From contig NZ_MKJY01000377.1 in NCBI RefSeq assembly GCF_001942465.1, forward strand, positions 1 to 50,459: a DNA stretch of 50,459 nt, given 5' to 3'. A program made the position numbers and the translations under genes. This DNA comes from Actinomadura sp. CNU-125 (lineage in GTDB: Bacteria; Actinomycetota; Actinomycetes; Streptosporangiales; Streptosporangiaceae). This document shows positions 8,301 to 17,674 of this stretch, in pieces. The notes under the pieces are model-generated. The model saw nothing but the letters and a program-made list of their open reading frames with translations. It searched no databases and was not told the DNA's origin. Position 1 is the first letter of the stretch. Each line of letters opens with the position of its first letter.

Positions 8301-8882
8301 ATGAGCGACACCCCACCGACCAGGGACTCCAAGACCCGGACCGCACTGCTCGACGCGGCGACGCGGCTGATGCTGGACGAGGGGTACGCCGCGGTCACGA
8401 CCCGCAAGGTCGCCGCGAAGGCGGGCGTCAACCAGGCCCTCGTCTACTACCACTTCCGCACGATGGACGAGCTGTTCCTGGCCGTCTTCCGGCGCGGTGC
8501 CGAGGCCAGCCTCCAACGGCTGGACGACGCGGCACGGGCCGACGACCCGCTGCGCGCACTGTGGCAGGTCAGCAGCGAACCGCAGAACAGCGCCCTGACC
8601 GTCGAGTTCATCGCCCTGGCCAACCACCGGCCGGCCGTCCGCACCGAACTGGCCGACTACACCCGCAGGTTCCGGCTGCGGCAGCAGGAGATCATCGAAC
8701 GAGTCCGCGACGACCGGAACGCCGACGTCCCCGAGGGGCCGACCCCCGCCGCCGTGACCGTCCTGGCCGCCGCGCTCGCCCGCATCCTGTCCATGGACGG
8801 CGCGATCGGCATCACCGACGGCCACGACGAGGTGCTCGCGCTCGTCGAGGACTACCTGCTCCGCTCGTCCCCTCGTCCCTGA
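8301..8882 (+). CDS. TetR/AcrR family transcriptional regulator
   Basis: A 193-residue TetR regulator. The helix-turn-helix is KVAAKAGVNQALVYYHF (about residues 36-52), followed by a variable sensor domain. The middle segment (TVEFIALANHRPAVRTELADYTRRFRL) closely parallels the regulator at 434. It is divergent from the dioxygenase operon, and the tandem TTRGGC-N4-GCCTAA sites between them are its probable operators. The ATG at 8301 follows the purine-rich GAGAGCGAC. The ligand is probably an organic acid or CoA-type metabolite of the operon, which is inference. Confidence 0.93.
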   Translation: MSDTPPTRDSKTRTALLDAATRLMLDEGYAAVTTRKVAAKAGVNQALVYYHFRTMDELFLAVFRRGAEASLQRLDDAARADDPLRALWQVSSEPQNSALTVEFIALANHRPAVRTELADYTRRFRLRQQEIIERVRDDRNADVPEGPTPAAVTVLAAALARILSMDGAIGITDGHDEVLALVEDYLLRSSPRP

Positions 8883-9005
8883 GCGATCCGGTACCGGACG
8901 GCCTCGCCGGGCCCGAGTCCTCGGCGGACGGCCGAGCGGCGGCCGGGTTGTGCGCGCCCCCTTTCACCGAATAGATATAGATGTTCATATAAGGCGGAGG
9001 TGGAC

Positions 9006-11087
9006 GTGCGGTCGCTGCGGCCAGGGGATCCGGTGTCGGTCGGCCCGTACCGGATCCTCGCCCGGCTCGGTGCGGGCGGAATGGGGATCGTCTACTTCGC
9101 CCGGTCACCGGGCGCCCGACCGGCCGCGCTCAAGGTCGTCCGGCGGGAGTTCGCCGACGACGCGGGGTTCCGGGAGCGGTTCCGCCGCGAGGTCGCCGCC
9201 GCGAGGAAGGTGAGCGGGCTCTACACGGCCCCGGTGCTGGATGCCGACGCCGACGCGCCGCAGCCCTGGTTCGCCGCCGGCTACGTCCCCGCGCCCACGC
9301 TGGGCGAGGCCCTCGCGAGCGCCGGAACGCTGTCCGAACCCGCCGTCCGCGCACTGGGCGCGGGACTGGCGGAAGCGCTGCAGGCGATCCACGCGGCCGG
9401 CCTGGTGCACCGCGACCTCAAGCCCGGCAACGTCCTGCTGGCCGAGGACGGTCCCAGGATCATCGACTTCGGGATCGCCAAGGTCACCGACGCCACGCGG
9501 CTCACCGGCACCGACGCCATGATCGGCACGCTGGCCTACATGGCTCCCGAGCAGATCACCGAAAGCAGGGACGCCGGACCCGAGGCGGACGTGTTCTCGC
9601 TGGCGGGGGTGCTGGTCTACGCGGCGACGGGCGCCAAGCCGTTCGGCGAGCGGGACCCGGCCACGGTCCTGTACGAGGTCATGTACGAAGAGCCGTGCCT
9701 CGACGGCGTCCCCGCGTCGCTGCGTGGGCTGCTGGCCGCCTGCCTGGCCAAGGAACCGTCCGAACGTCCCGACCTGGAGTCCGTGCTCGCCGCGCTGACC
9801 CCGGTCGATCCTCGGGCGCTGGACTCGCCCGCGCTGCGCCGGGAGGTCGCGGCCAGGGAGGCCGAGGCGACCAGGGCGGTGACGGAGCCGGTCACGCCGC
9901 CCCCGCCGACGCCGCGGGTCGACGACGGGGAGGCCGGCAAGGTCGGACGTCGCCGGATCCTGGGGCTGGCCGCCGCGGTCGCCGTGGCCGGCATCGGCGC
10001 GGGGACGACGGGCTGGACACTGACCCGCGGGCGCTCCGCCCCCGCCGAGCCCGCTCCCCGGGGAACCGCCCTCGGCACGGCGCCGCCGCCCGCGTGGACG
10101 TTCACCCCGCCGCGTCCCGTAACCGGGACGTCGATGGTGCGGGTGGCGGGCGATGTCGTCCTGTGGGGCGGCGGAGAGGAGATGTACGGGGTGGACGCCC
10201 GGACGGGGCGGCGGCTGTGGGCGCACGAGAAGGCCAACCCCGCGTATGCGGGCAACCTCGCCCGCGGATCGACGCTCGTCGTCATCGGCGGCGTGATCGG
10301 CGACTTCGACGACCGGACGATCACGCTGGTCGACGTCCGGTCCGGCGAGGTCGCGAACCTTCCCACGCCGCGCGCCGTCCGCCCCTCGTTCGTCCCCGGC
10401 GTGGCCGGCGACACGATCCTCGTGCGTTCGCCGACGGACGCCTGGGGGCTGGACCTGGACAGCGGCGAGATCCGGTGGCACCGCTCCGACGAGGGCCTGC
10501 TCTCCGGAGCCGTCGACGAGACCGGCGTCTACCTCAGTTCCGACCGGTCCCTCGCCGCCCTCGACCCCGTCACGGGCCGCGACCGCTGGGTCCATACCTG
10601 GTCCGGGAGCGGCGGCGGGCGGGACGGGGCGAGCCTGGACCTCGCGGTCGCCGGCGGGCGGCTGTTCGGCGACTTCGGCGACACCCTCCAGGCGTTCGAC
10701 ACCGCCTCCGGAAAGTCCCTGTGGACGCGGAACAGCGACGAGCAGTTCGACACCGTCGTCACCGCGGGCGCCGACGTGATCTTCAAGCACGAGGTTCTGC
10801 GGGCCTACGACCAGGCGACCGGCGCCCCCCGCTGGACGCTGGTCGCCCCCGAACCGTTCGCCGACCACCGGGGACACCTCGCGGCGGGCGACGCCCTCGT
10901 CGCGGCCGCCTTCAACGAGAAGGAGGGCCCGGCCCAGGGCGTTCTCGTCGCCGGGACCGACGGCCGGGCACGGTGGGCGCACCGGGGACCGGCGGAGTCG
11001 CAGGCCGGCTGGGAGGTCGCGGTGTCCGGTTCGTCGGTCTTCGCGACCGACCACAAGCGGCTCTACCGCTTCGAGGCGGGACGATGA
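9006..11087 (+). CDS. Ser/Thr protein kinase with C-terminal PQQ-type beta-propeller
   Basis: A 693-residue membrane kinase. The N-terminal kinase domain has the glycine loop GAGGMG, the catalytic Lys43 (AALKVV), HRDLKPGN (about 135), DFG and APE (MAPEQ). After about 300 residues come a Pro-rich linker and one transmembrane segment (ILGLAAAVAVAGIGAGTTGWTL) preceded by arginines. The rest is an extracytoplasmic PQQ/WD40-like propeller with repeated 'G...W' blades (DARTGRRLWAHEK, DLDSGEIRWHRSD, DTASGKSLWTR). The GTG at 9006 is preferred over GTG 9000 because AAGGCGGAGG ends 5 bases before it. It probably senses an outside ligand or surface and signals inward. It overlaps the next kinase by 4 bases. 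Confidence 0.93.
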   Translation: MRSLRPGDPVSVGPYRILARLGAGGMGIVYFARSPGARPAALKVVRREFADDAGFRERFRREVAAARKVSGLYTAPVLDADADAPQPWFAAGYVPAPTLGEALASAGTLSEPAVRALGAGLAEALQAIHAAGLVHRDLKPGNVLLAEDGPRIIDFGIAKVTDATRLTGTDAMIGTLAYMAPEQITESRDAGPEADVFSLAGVLVYAATGAKPFGERDPATVLYEVMYEEPCLDGVPASLRGLLAACLAKEPSERPDLESVLAALTPVDPRALDSPALRREVAAREAEATRAVTEPVTPPPPTPRVDDGEAGKVGRRRILGLAAAVAVAGIGAGTTGWTLTRGRSAPAEPAPRGTALGTAPPPAWTFTPPRPVTGTSMVRVAGDVVLWGGGEEMYGVDARTGRRLWAHEKANPAYAGNLARGSTLVVIGGVIGDFDDRTITLVDVRSGEVANLPTPRAVRPSFVPGVAGDTILVRSPTDAWGLDLDSGEIRWHRSDEGLLSGAVDETGVYLSSDRSLAALDPVTGRDRWVHTWSGSGGGRDGASLDLAVAGGRLFGDFGDTLQAFDTASGKSLWTRNSDEQFDTVVTAGADVIFKHEVLRAYDQATGAPRWTLVAPEPFADHRGHLAAGDALVAAAFNEKEGPAQGVLVAGTDGRARWAHRGPAESQAGWEVAVSGSSVFATDHKRLYRFEAGR

Positions 11088-13213
11088 CGGCGCTGGAGCC
11101 CGGCGATCCCGAACGCATCGGGCGGTACCGTCTGCTGCGGCGCCTCGGCGAGGGCGGCATGGGCGTGGTGTACCTGGGCGCGTCCCCGGCGGGACGGGCG
11201 GTGGCCGTCAAGGTCGTACGGCCCGAACTCGCCGGAGACCCCGAGTTCCGCGCCCGGTTCCGGGCCGAGGTCGACGCCGCCCGGAAGGTCGGCGGGGCGT
11301 TCACCGGCCCGGTCGTCGAGGCCGAACCCGACGGCACCGTCCCGTGGCTGGCGATCGCGTACGTCAACGGCCTCAGCCTGAAGGAGACGGTCGAACGGTA
11401 CGGGCCCATGCCCGAGCCGCTGCTGCGCACCCTCGGCGCCGGACTGGGCGAGGCCCTGGTCGCGATCCACGAGGCGGGCCTGCTGCACCGCGACCTCAAA
11501 CCGGCCAACATCCTGCTCGCCAAGGACGGCCCCAAGGTCATCGACTTCGGCATCAGCAAGGCCGCCGACACCGCCACGCTCACCGCGGAGGGCCGGTTCA
11601 TCGGCTCCCCCGGCTACATGTCGCCCGAGCAGATCCGCGGAGCGCGGCTCACCCCGGCCGCCGACGTGTTCGCCTACGGCGCCGTGCTGGCCTTCGCCGC
11701 CACCGGCCGCCCGCCGTTCGGGAAGGGCGCGGTCCCGGCGATCGTCCACCGGACCCTGCACGAGGAACCCGATCTGCACGGCGTACCGGCGTCCCTGGTC
11801 CGGCTGGTGACCGCCTGCCTCGGCCGGGACCCCGACCGGCGCCCGCCCGCGAAGCTGCTCCCGTCGCTCCTGGCCGCCGAGCCCGTCGCGCCCGGCTGGC
11901 TCCCCGGCGACATGGGCGACGAGCTGCGGCAGCGGGAGGACACGCTCGTCCTGGACATGCGCACGCTCGTCAGGGCCCGGACGCGGCGACGGCTGCTGGT
12001 CGGCGGGGCCGCCGCCGTCGGACTCGCCGCCATCGGCGGCGGCACCGCCGCGGCACTGGCCGTGACCCGGCCCGGGACGCGACGGCGGCTCGCTCCCCCG
12101 AAGCCGCTGTGGCGAACCGAGATCGAGGAGCGGGACGACATCGACCTCGCGGTCCGCCGCCGGTCGATCATCGTGATCGCTCGCGGGACCTTCGCGGACG
12201 ACCTCCGCGGCTACTCGCTGGGCACCGGGCGTCAGACCTGGTCCGAGACGGGCCGGCTGGTCGCGGGACCGGAGCTCGTCTACACGACGGCCGGTTCCGG
12301 CGGCGCGGTCGTCGCGACGGACGACGCCCACACGGTCAAGTGGACCTACGAGCCACCGGCGAAATACCGGTACCCCGAACTCGCGGCCCCGTCCAACGGC
12401 CTGCTGGCCCTCGTCGGAGACCGGACGGTCATCGGCCTGAATCCCGCCACCGGCGGCCTGCTCTGGACCCGCGAGCGGCCGCACGCGTCGTCCCTCGCTC
12501 CGCAGGGCGTCCAGGGCCGCACCCTCCTCGTCGTAGCGTTCGAGGAGGAAGGCGCGAACCGGCACCTCGCACTCGACATCACGACGGGCGAGGTCCGGTG
12601 GTCCAAGCCGCTCGACAACACGCTCCTCATGCCGCGCGACGGTGACCTGTTCTTCGTCGGCTCCTCCCGCACGACCCTCGACGCGCTGTCGACCGGCACC
12701 GGCCGGAAGGTCTGGAGCGCCGACCTCCCCGACGCCGCGAGGGACGCCGACGGCATGCTCCTGCCCAACGTCCGGGTGGCCGACGGGCTGCTCTACGTGC
12801 CCGGGCCGACCATCTACGCCCTGGACGAGTCCACCGGGCGGCGGCGATGGACCTACACGCCGTCCTCCCCCGGCGGCCGGACACGCGGCTTCCTGGTCAA
12901 CGGCGACCGCGTCCACATCATGGACGGCCCGCGGCTCGTCGCCCTCGACGCCCGCACCGGCGGACGCGTCTGGTCCGCCGACGCCCCCGTCTCCGACGGC
13001 GCCCCGCTGGTCGCCGCCGGCGGGCTGATCTGCACCGGCGTCGCGGACACCGCGGACCCGGGCCTCTACGCCTGGGACGCCGAGACGGGACGGCTCGTCT
13101 GGAACCACCCCGTGAGCACCCCCGCCTCCACCGAGCCCTGGGTGTTCGACAGCGCGGGCCCCATCCTCGCCGCCGCCCACGGCACCGCACTCCACGCCTT
13201 CCGCCTCGGCTGA
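11084..13213 (+). CDS. Ser/Thr protein kinase with C-terminal PQQ-type beta-propeller
   Basis: A 709-residue paralogue of the preceding gene, coupled to it by an ATGA overlap. The kinase domain shows GEGGMG, Lys43 (AVKVV), HRDLKPAN, DFG and SPEQ. A single transmembrane stretch (RRLLVGGAAAVGLAAIGGGTAAALAV) follows. The propeller has blades such as NPATGGLLWTRE, DITTGEVRWSK, DESTGRRRWTY and DAETGRLVWNH. The kinase parts are much more alike than the propellers, consistent with duplication and sensor divergence. The two may phosphorylate each other; that is inference. Confidence 0.93.
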   Translation: MTALEPGDPERIGRYRLLRRLGEGGMGVVYLGASPAGRAVAVKVVRPELAGDPEFRARFRAEVDAARKVGGAFTGPVVEAEPDGTVPWLAIAYVNGLSLKETVERYGPMPEPLLRTLGAGLGEALVAIHEAGLLHRDLKPANILLAKDGPKVIDFGISKAADTATLTAEGRFIGSPGYMSPEQIRGARLTPAADVFAYGAVLAFAATGRPPFGKGAVPAIVHRTLHEEPDLHGVPASLVRLVTACLGRDPDRRPPAKLLPSLLAAEPVAPGWLPGDMGDELRQREDTLVLDMRTLVRARTRRRLLVGGAAAVGLAAIGGGTAAALAVTRPGTRRRLAPPKPLWRTEIEERDDIDLAVRRRSIIVIARGTFADDLRGYSLGTGRQTWSETGRLVAGPELVYTTAGSGGAVVATDDAHTVKWTYEPPAKYRYPELAAPSNGLLALVGDRTVIGLNPATGGLLWTRERPHASSLAPQGVQGRTLLVVAFEEEGANRHLALDITTGEVRWSKPLDNTLLMPRDGDLFFVGSSRTTLDALSTGTGRKVWSADLPDAARDADGMLLPNVRVADGLLYVPGPTIYALDESTGRRRWTYTPSSPGGRTRGFLVNGDRVHIMDGPRLVALDARTGGRVWSADAPVSDGAPLVAAGGLICTGVADTADPGLYAWDAETGRLVWNHPVSTPASTEPWVFDSAGPILAAAHGTALHAFRLG

Positions 13214-13273
13214 GCCCATATCGAAGAGAGCGCGGTCAGTCGCGCGCCCCCATGACGTCGGACCCGCTTCGGC

Positions 13274-14200
13274 CTACGAGGTCTTTCCGCAGGCGGTGAT
13301 GGTGTCGATCAGGGTGGCGCGGAGGAGGGCCACCTTGTAGCCGTTCCCCGGCAGGGGGCTGCAGCGGGCGGTCGCCAGGTCGGCGGCCGCGGTCGCGGTC
13401 TCCTCCGTGACGGGCCCGCCGATCAGGGCTTCGGCGACTTCGGGGAGGAGGAGGGGCGTGCGGGCCGCTCCGCCCACGGCCATGGCGGCGGTGGCGACGG
13501 TGTCACCGTCGAGGGTGAGGCGGGCGACGGCTTCGGCCAGGGGCCACTCCGCCTTCTCACGGGCGGTGGCGCGGCGGTAGGCGGCCCGTTCGTCCGGTGC
13601 GGGCGCGGGCATCCGGACGGCCTGGAGGATCTCGCCGGTTTCCAGACGGTGGTCGCGGGTCGGGTCGCCGCCGTCCCCGTACAGTTCGGCGACGCCCAGC
13701 GGGGAGCGCCCGTGGACTTCGACGGTCGCGTCGTAGGCGAGGAGGGCCACCGCGAGCGAGGAGGGATGGGGGGCGATGCAGGGGCCCTGGTCGATGACCG
13801 CCGAGTACAGGTGGGCGCCCGCGCGGGCGGGGCAGGTGTCGCCTCCCGTCTGGTGACAGGCGAGGGCGGTGTTGCGCGGGTACCAGCAGCGGTTGCGCTG
13901 GAGGAGGTTGCCGCCGACGGTGGCGACGTTGCGGATCTGCGGGGTGGCGACGGCGGCGGCCGTGGCCGCGAGCGCGGGGTAGGCGGCGGACAGGCGGTCG
14001 TCGGCGAGCAGGTCGGCGACGGTGGCGAGGGCGCCGATGCGGGCGGCGCCGTCCGGTCCCCAGGTGGTGCCGCGCAGGCCGGGGATGCCGAGCAGGTCGA
14101 CCGGAGGGCGGGTCGCGCGGGTCATGACGTCGGTGCCGCCCGCGCGGAACTCGCCGCCGGTGTCGCGGACGGTCCGGGCGGCGTCCTCGATCGCGGTCAC
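13274..14200 (-). CDS. Molybdenum hydroxylase FAD-binding subunit (xanthine/aldehyde dehydrogenase type)
   Basis: A 308-residue FAD_binding_5 protein. The FAD-binding segments are AGGTDVM near the N-terminus and ATVGGNLLQRNRCWY, with the CO-dehydrogenase-flavoprotein C-terminal domain after about residue 190. The insert with HQTGGDTCPARAGAHLYSAV is of the type seen in YagS/XdhB-like subunits that can carry an extra cluster. It passes electrons from the Fe-S domain of its partner to an acceptor. GTG 14200 overlaps the stop of the large-subunit gene by 4 bases (GTGA), so the two are coupled. No accessory maturation gene (XdhC type) is visible nearby. Confidence 0.93.
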   Translation of the reverse strand: MTAIEDAARTVRDTGGEFRAGGTDVMTRATRPPVDLLGIPGLRGTTWGPDGAARIGALATVADLLADDRLSAAYPALAATAAAVATPQIRNVATVGGNLLQRNRCWYPRNTALACHQTGGDTCPARAGAHLYSAVIDQGPCIAPHPSSLAVALLAYDATVEVHGRSPLGVAELYGDGGDPTRDHRLETGEILQAVRMPAPAPDERAAYRRATAREKAEWPLAEAVARLTLDGDTVATAAMAVGGAARTPLLLPEVAEALIGGPVTEETATAAADLATARCSPLPGNGYKVALLRATLIDTITACGKTS

Positions 14201-16719
14201 GTGCCGATCCCCTCCAGCAGCAGGTCGGGCCGGATCGGCAGGTCGTGCGGGCGCCATCCGGTGGCGTGCCTGACGGCGTTGCCGATCGACGCGGCGACGG
14301 CCATGGTGCAGATCTCGCCGAGGCCGACGCCGCGGCCGGGGACGTGGTCCCAGCCCTCGGTGTGGAAGTACACGTCGATCTCCGGAGTGTCGGCGATGCC
14401 GGGAATGCGGTAGTCCTCCATGTTCGTGGTGAGGACGGTGCCGGTGGCCGGGTCCTCCTGGCGCTGCTCGAACAGGGCGTAGCCGATGCCCTGCACGACT
14501 CCGCCCTCGCACTGGTTGCGGGCCGGCCTGGGCGCGTAGATGTGACCGGCGGCCACGCCGCTCCACACCCGGGTCGGCCTGACGCGGCCGAGCAGGGTGT
14601 CCACCTCGACCTCGGTGACGACGACGGCTCCCGAGAAGCCGCGGCCGATCGCGAAGTGGTCGAGGGCGAAGGGGGTGACGTAGCCGCGGCGGTCCCGGGG
14701 CCGTCCGCCGACGACCCGCAGCCCCTCGGCCTCGTCGAGGGAGCGGGTGCCGAGGGCCTTCCGCAGGCGCCGGGCCGCGTTCTGGGCCGCGGGGGCGATG
14801 GAGGGGGTGGAGCAGCTGCTGGCGGCGGACGGTCCGTAGGCGTGGTCGCTGCGGCCGAGTTCGACGCGCACCCGGCCGGGCCGCAGGCCGAGCTCGGACC
14901 GCACGACCTCGGCGATCACCGAGCGGCTGCCGGTCCCGATGTCCTGGGTGGCGATGCGGGCGACCACGACGCCCTCCTCGACCGTCAGCTCCACCTTGGT
15001 GCCCGGGTCGAGGAAGTACATGTAGTTGGCCGCCGCGACGCCCACGCCGCGGCGATGGCGGCCGCCGCCGGGGTCCGTCCGCCCGCGCCACACGGGCAGG
15101 GCCGAGGCCCGGTCGTACAGCGCGTGCCGCTTGGTGTTGCCGTCCCAGCGGCGGCGCAGCGCGATGGGGTCCTCGCCGCGGCGCAGCGCCACCTCGTCGA
15201 CGGTCTGCTCCAGCGCCCACAGCATCGGCGGCAGGCCGGGGCCGCGGAAGGGGATGCCGGGGGCGCGGTTGGTGATGTGGTCGTAGTCGCGGATCCGGCG
15301 GGGCGCGTTGCCGTAGAAGAACCGCGAGTGCCAGGCCGCGTTGGACCCGATGGAGACGCCGGAGTCGCCGTGCGCGTCCATCGTGAAGGCGGACAGCCCG
15401 CCGTCGGCGTCGGCGAGGAGCGCCAGTTCGATGCGCACCCCGGGGCGGGTGCCGCCGTCGACGAGCTCCTCCGGCCTGGTGAGAACGACCCGTACCGGCG
15501 CGTCGTGCAGGCGGGACAGCTCGACGGCGGCGACCACGTCGGAGGTGACGTTGACCTTCGAGCCGAAACCGCCGCCCACATGCTCGGCCACGATATGGAC
15601 CTGTTCCGGGCGGAGCTTCCAGCGCTCGGCCGCCTGCGCGGCGACGCGGGTCACCGCCTGGGTGGACAGGTGGAGACGCAGGTCGCCGTCTTCCCAGCGG
15701 GCCACGCAGCCGTGCGGCTCCATGCAGGTGTGGGCCTGGACGGCGGTCGTGTAGGTGGCCTCCACGAGCGTCCGGCCGTCGCCGTCGCGGGCTTTGTCGA
15801 TGCGCTTCACGGCGGTGCGGTCGCGCCAGCTCATGGTGGCGGGCCCGCGCACGTTGCCGTCCCACCTGGCGGACGCGAGCGGGCCCTCGCTCGCGCGCGG
15901 GGCCCGCTTGCGGGACTCCTCGGTCGGGTAGACGACCGTGTCCGCGTCCGGCGACAGGACCGCGGGCAGCACCGTGTAGTCCACCTCGACCCGCGCCGCC
16001 GCCGCGAGCGCCTCGGCCCGGGTGGGCGCGGCGACCGCGGCCACCGGCTGGCCCGCGTACCGGACGACGCGGTCCGGCGGCAGCAGCTCGGCCAGCGGCC
16101 CGTCGTAGCGGATGTCGCCCACCTTCGCGTGCGGGTGCGGCGACCGGACGATCACACCTTCGAGCTGCCCCTCCAGGACGACGTCCGCCGTGTACCGCGC
16201 CGCGCCCGTGATCTTGCTGAGGGCTTCCACGCGGGCCGGAGTCACGGTGCCCTCGTCGTGCTCGCCCCTGCACGCCGCCGCGACCGCCGCGTAGATGCCG
16301 ACGTACGCTCCGCAGCGGCACAGGTGTCCGGCGAGGGCCTCGGCGATCTGTTCCCGGGACGGCTCGGCCATGCCGTTCGCGGCCCGCCACCGGTCCGTGA
16401 ACGCCGCCGCCTCCACCACGAAGCCCGGCGTGCAGTAGCCGCACTGGAGCGCGTCGTGCGCGGCGAAGGCCCGCTGCACCGGATGGTCGCCGCCGAGCCC
16501 CTCCACGGTCGTGATCTTGCGGTCCGCGACCGCCTCGGCCGGCAGCAGGCAGCTCGCCGCCGTGCTCCCGTCCACCAGAACGGTGCACGTGCCGCACACT
16601 CCCGTGCCGCAGGCGACCTTGGTCCCGGTCAGCCCCATCCGCTCCCGCAGCACCCGCGCCACGGTCTCCTCGGGCTCGACACCGACGTCAACGGGCTCGC
16701 CGTTGAGGCTGAATTCCAT
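14197..16719 (-). CDS. Molybdopterin-dependent oxidoreductase: fused [2Fe-2S] and molybdopterin subunits
   Basis: An 840-residue fusion. Residues 1-~150 are the two [2Fe-2S] domains: Cys37, 42, 45 and 57 for the plant-ferredoxin-type cluster, and Cys93, 96, 134 and 136 (CGYC/CRC) for the helical-bundle cluster. From about 165 on is the molybdopterin catalytic part, with HVGGGFGSK and a C-terminal VGLGEI holding the Glu that deprotonates Mo-OH. In most relatives the Fe-S unit is a separate small protein, so the fusion is a useful mark. The enzyme hydroxylates an aldehyde or N-heterocycle; the substrate cannot be told. The ATG at 16719 was chosen because GGAG lies upstream and the product then starts at the ferredoxin domain. 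Confidence 0.93.
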   Translation of the reverse strand: MEFSLNGEPVDVGVEPEETVARVLRERMGLTGTKVACGTGVCGTCTVLVDGSTAASCLLPAEAVADRKITTVEGLGGDHPVQRAFAAHDALQCGYCTPGFVVEAAAFTDRWRAANGMAEPSREQIAEALAGHLCRCGAYVGIYAAVAAACRGEHDEGTVTPARVEALSKITGAARYTADVVLEGQLEGVIVRSPHPHAKVGDIRYDGPLAELLPPDRVVRYAGQPVAAVAAPTRAEALAAAARVEVDYTVLPAVLSPDADTVVYPTEESRKRAPRASEGPLASARWDGNVRGPATMSWRDRTAVKRIDKARDGDGRTLVEATYTTAVQAHTCMEPHGCVARWEDGDLRLHLSTQAVTRVAAQAAERWKLRPEQVHIVAEHVGGGFGSKVNVTSDVVAAVELSRLHDAPVRVVLTRPEELVDGGTRPGVRIELALLADADGGLSAFTMDAHGDSGVSIGSNAAWHSRFFYGNAPRRIRDYDHITNRAPGIPFRGPGLPPMLWALEQTVDEVALRRGEDPIALRRRWDGNTKRHALYDRASALPVWRGRTDPGGGRHRRGVGVAAANYMYFLDPGTKVELTVEEGVVVARIATQDIGTGSRSVIAEVVRSELGLRPGRVRVELGRSDHAYGPSAASSCSTPSIAPAAQNAARRLRKALGTRSLDEAEGLRVVGGRPRDRRGYVTPFALDHFAIGRGFSGAVVVTEVEVDTLLGRVRPTRVWSGVAAGHIYAPRPARNQCEGGVVQGIGYALFEQRQEDPATGTVLTTNMEDYRIPGIADTPEIDVYFHTEGWDHVPGRGVGLGEICTMAVAASIGNAVRHATGWRPHDLPIRPDLLLEGIGT

Positions 16720-16851
16720 GTGCGCTCCATGCGCCGGACGATGATCAGCGCCATCGTGGCACAGTGAATTACACAAATCACCGCTTTCGTGCGATCTTGC
16801 CTTCTAAGCTCGTTCTCGACGGCCAACGCCCACGGCAGACGGGATTCACCG

Positions 16852-17652
16852 GTGTCGCAGCAGCCAGACGTGCCGCAGGGGATCGACCCGAACACCCCGA
16901 ACGTGGCCCGCATGTACGACTACGTGCTCGGCGGGAAGGACAACTACGCCGCCGACCGCGAACTCGCGGGCCACCTCATCGCCTCCATCCCGGACGGCGT
17001 CGAGGCGCTGCGCGCCAACCGCCGCTTCCTCGGCCGCGCCATCGCCCGCATCGCCGCGGAGGGCATCGACCAGTTCATCGATCTCGGTGCCGGACTGCCC
17101 AACCAGGGCAACGTCCACGAGATCGCCCAGCGCGTCCACCCGCACGCCCGCGTCGTCTACGTGGACATCGACCCGATCGTCATCGCGCACGCCCGCGCGC
17201 TGCTGGCCGCCGACGACCGCACCGCCGCGCTCCAGGCCGACATGCGCACCCCCGAAACCGTCCTCGCCTCCGACGCCGTGGCGCGCCTCATCGACTTCGA
17301 CCGCCCGGTCGGCGTCATCTTCAACGCCATGCTGCACTTCGTCACCGACGCCGAGGACCCCGCGGGCATCGTCGCCGCCTTCACCGACCGCATGGCGCCC
17401 GGCAGCCGCCTCGTCATCTCCCACAGCACCCTGGACGACCGGCCCGCCGAACTCGTCGAGATCATCGAGGCCGCCTACGAGAACGCGTCGGCGCCCATGG
17501 TCTTCCGCGACCACGACCGGATCCTGCGCCTGTTCAACGGCCTCGCCCTCGTCGAACCGGGACTGGTCAAGGTCAACCGGTGGCACGCCGACGACGCCGA
17601 GGCCGCCGCGAGCGGCGGCGCCTGGGTCTACGGCGGCGTCGCCGCCAAGTGA
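16852..17652 (+). CDS. SAM-dependent methyltransferase, PF04672 (DUF574) type
   Basis: A 266-residue protein with the family's near-invariant opening DPNTPNVARMYDYVLGGKDNYAADR. The SAM-binding strand follows as FIDLGAGLPNQGNVHEIAQ, with the acidic VDIDPIV. This family is abundant in actinomycetes and its targets are unknown. GTG 16852 gives the usual family length; an upstream ATG at 16789 would add 21 unconserved residues. It stands alone between divergent and convergent neighbours, so no pathway can be inferred. Confidence 0.9.
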   Translation: MSQQPDVPQGIDPNTPNVARMYDYVLGGKDNYAADRELAGHLIASIPDGVEALRANRRFLGRAIARIAAEGIDQFIDLGAGLPNQGNVHEIAQRVHPHARVVYVDIDPIVIAHARALLAADDRTAALQADMRTPETVLASDAVARLIDFDRPVGVIFNAMLHFVTDAEDPAGIVAAFTDRMAPGSRLVISHSTLDDRPAELVEIIEAAYENASAPMVFRDHDRILRLFNGLALVEPGLVKVNRWHADDAEAAASGGAWVYGGVAAK

Positions 17653-17674
17653 CCGCCGCGCCTTCTCCCGCGCG

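Noticed and set aside
13214..13273. Terminator between the kinase gene and the convergent FAD-subunit gene
   Set aside because: Only a 5-bp stem (GCGCG/CGCGC) could be found, which is too weak to call.
13274..16597. Long minus-strand open frames (1,107 and similar lengths) opposite or out of phase with the molybdenum hydroxylase
   Set aside because: High GC produces long Arg/Gly/Ala-rich shadow frames; only the segments with cofactor motifs are genes.
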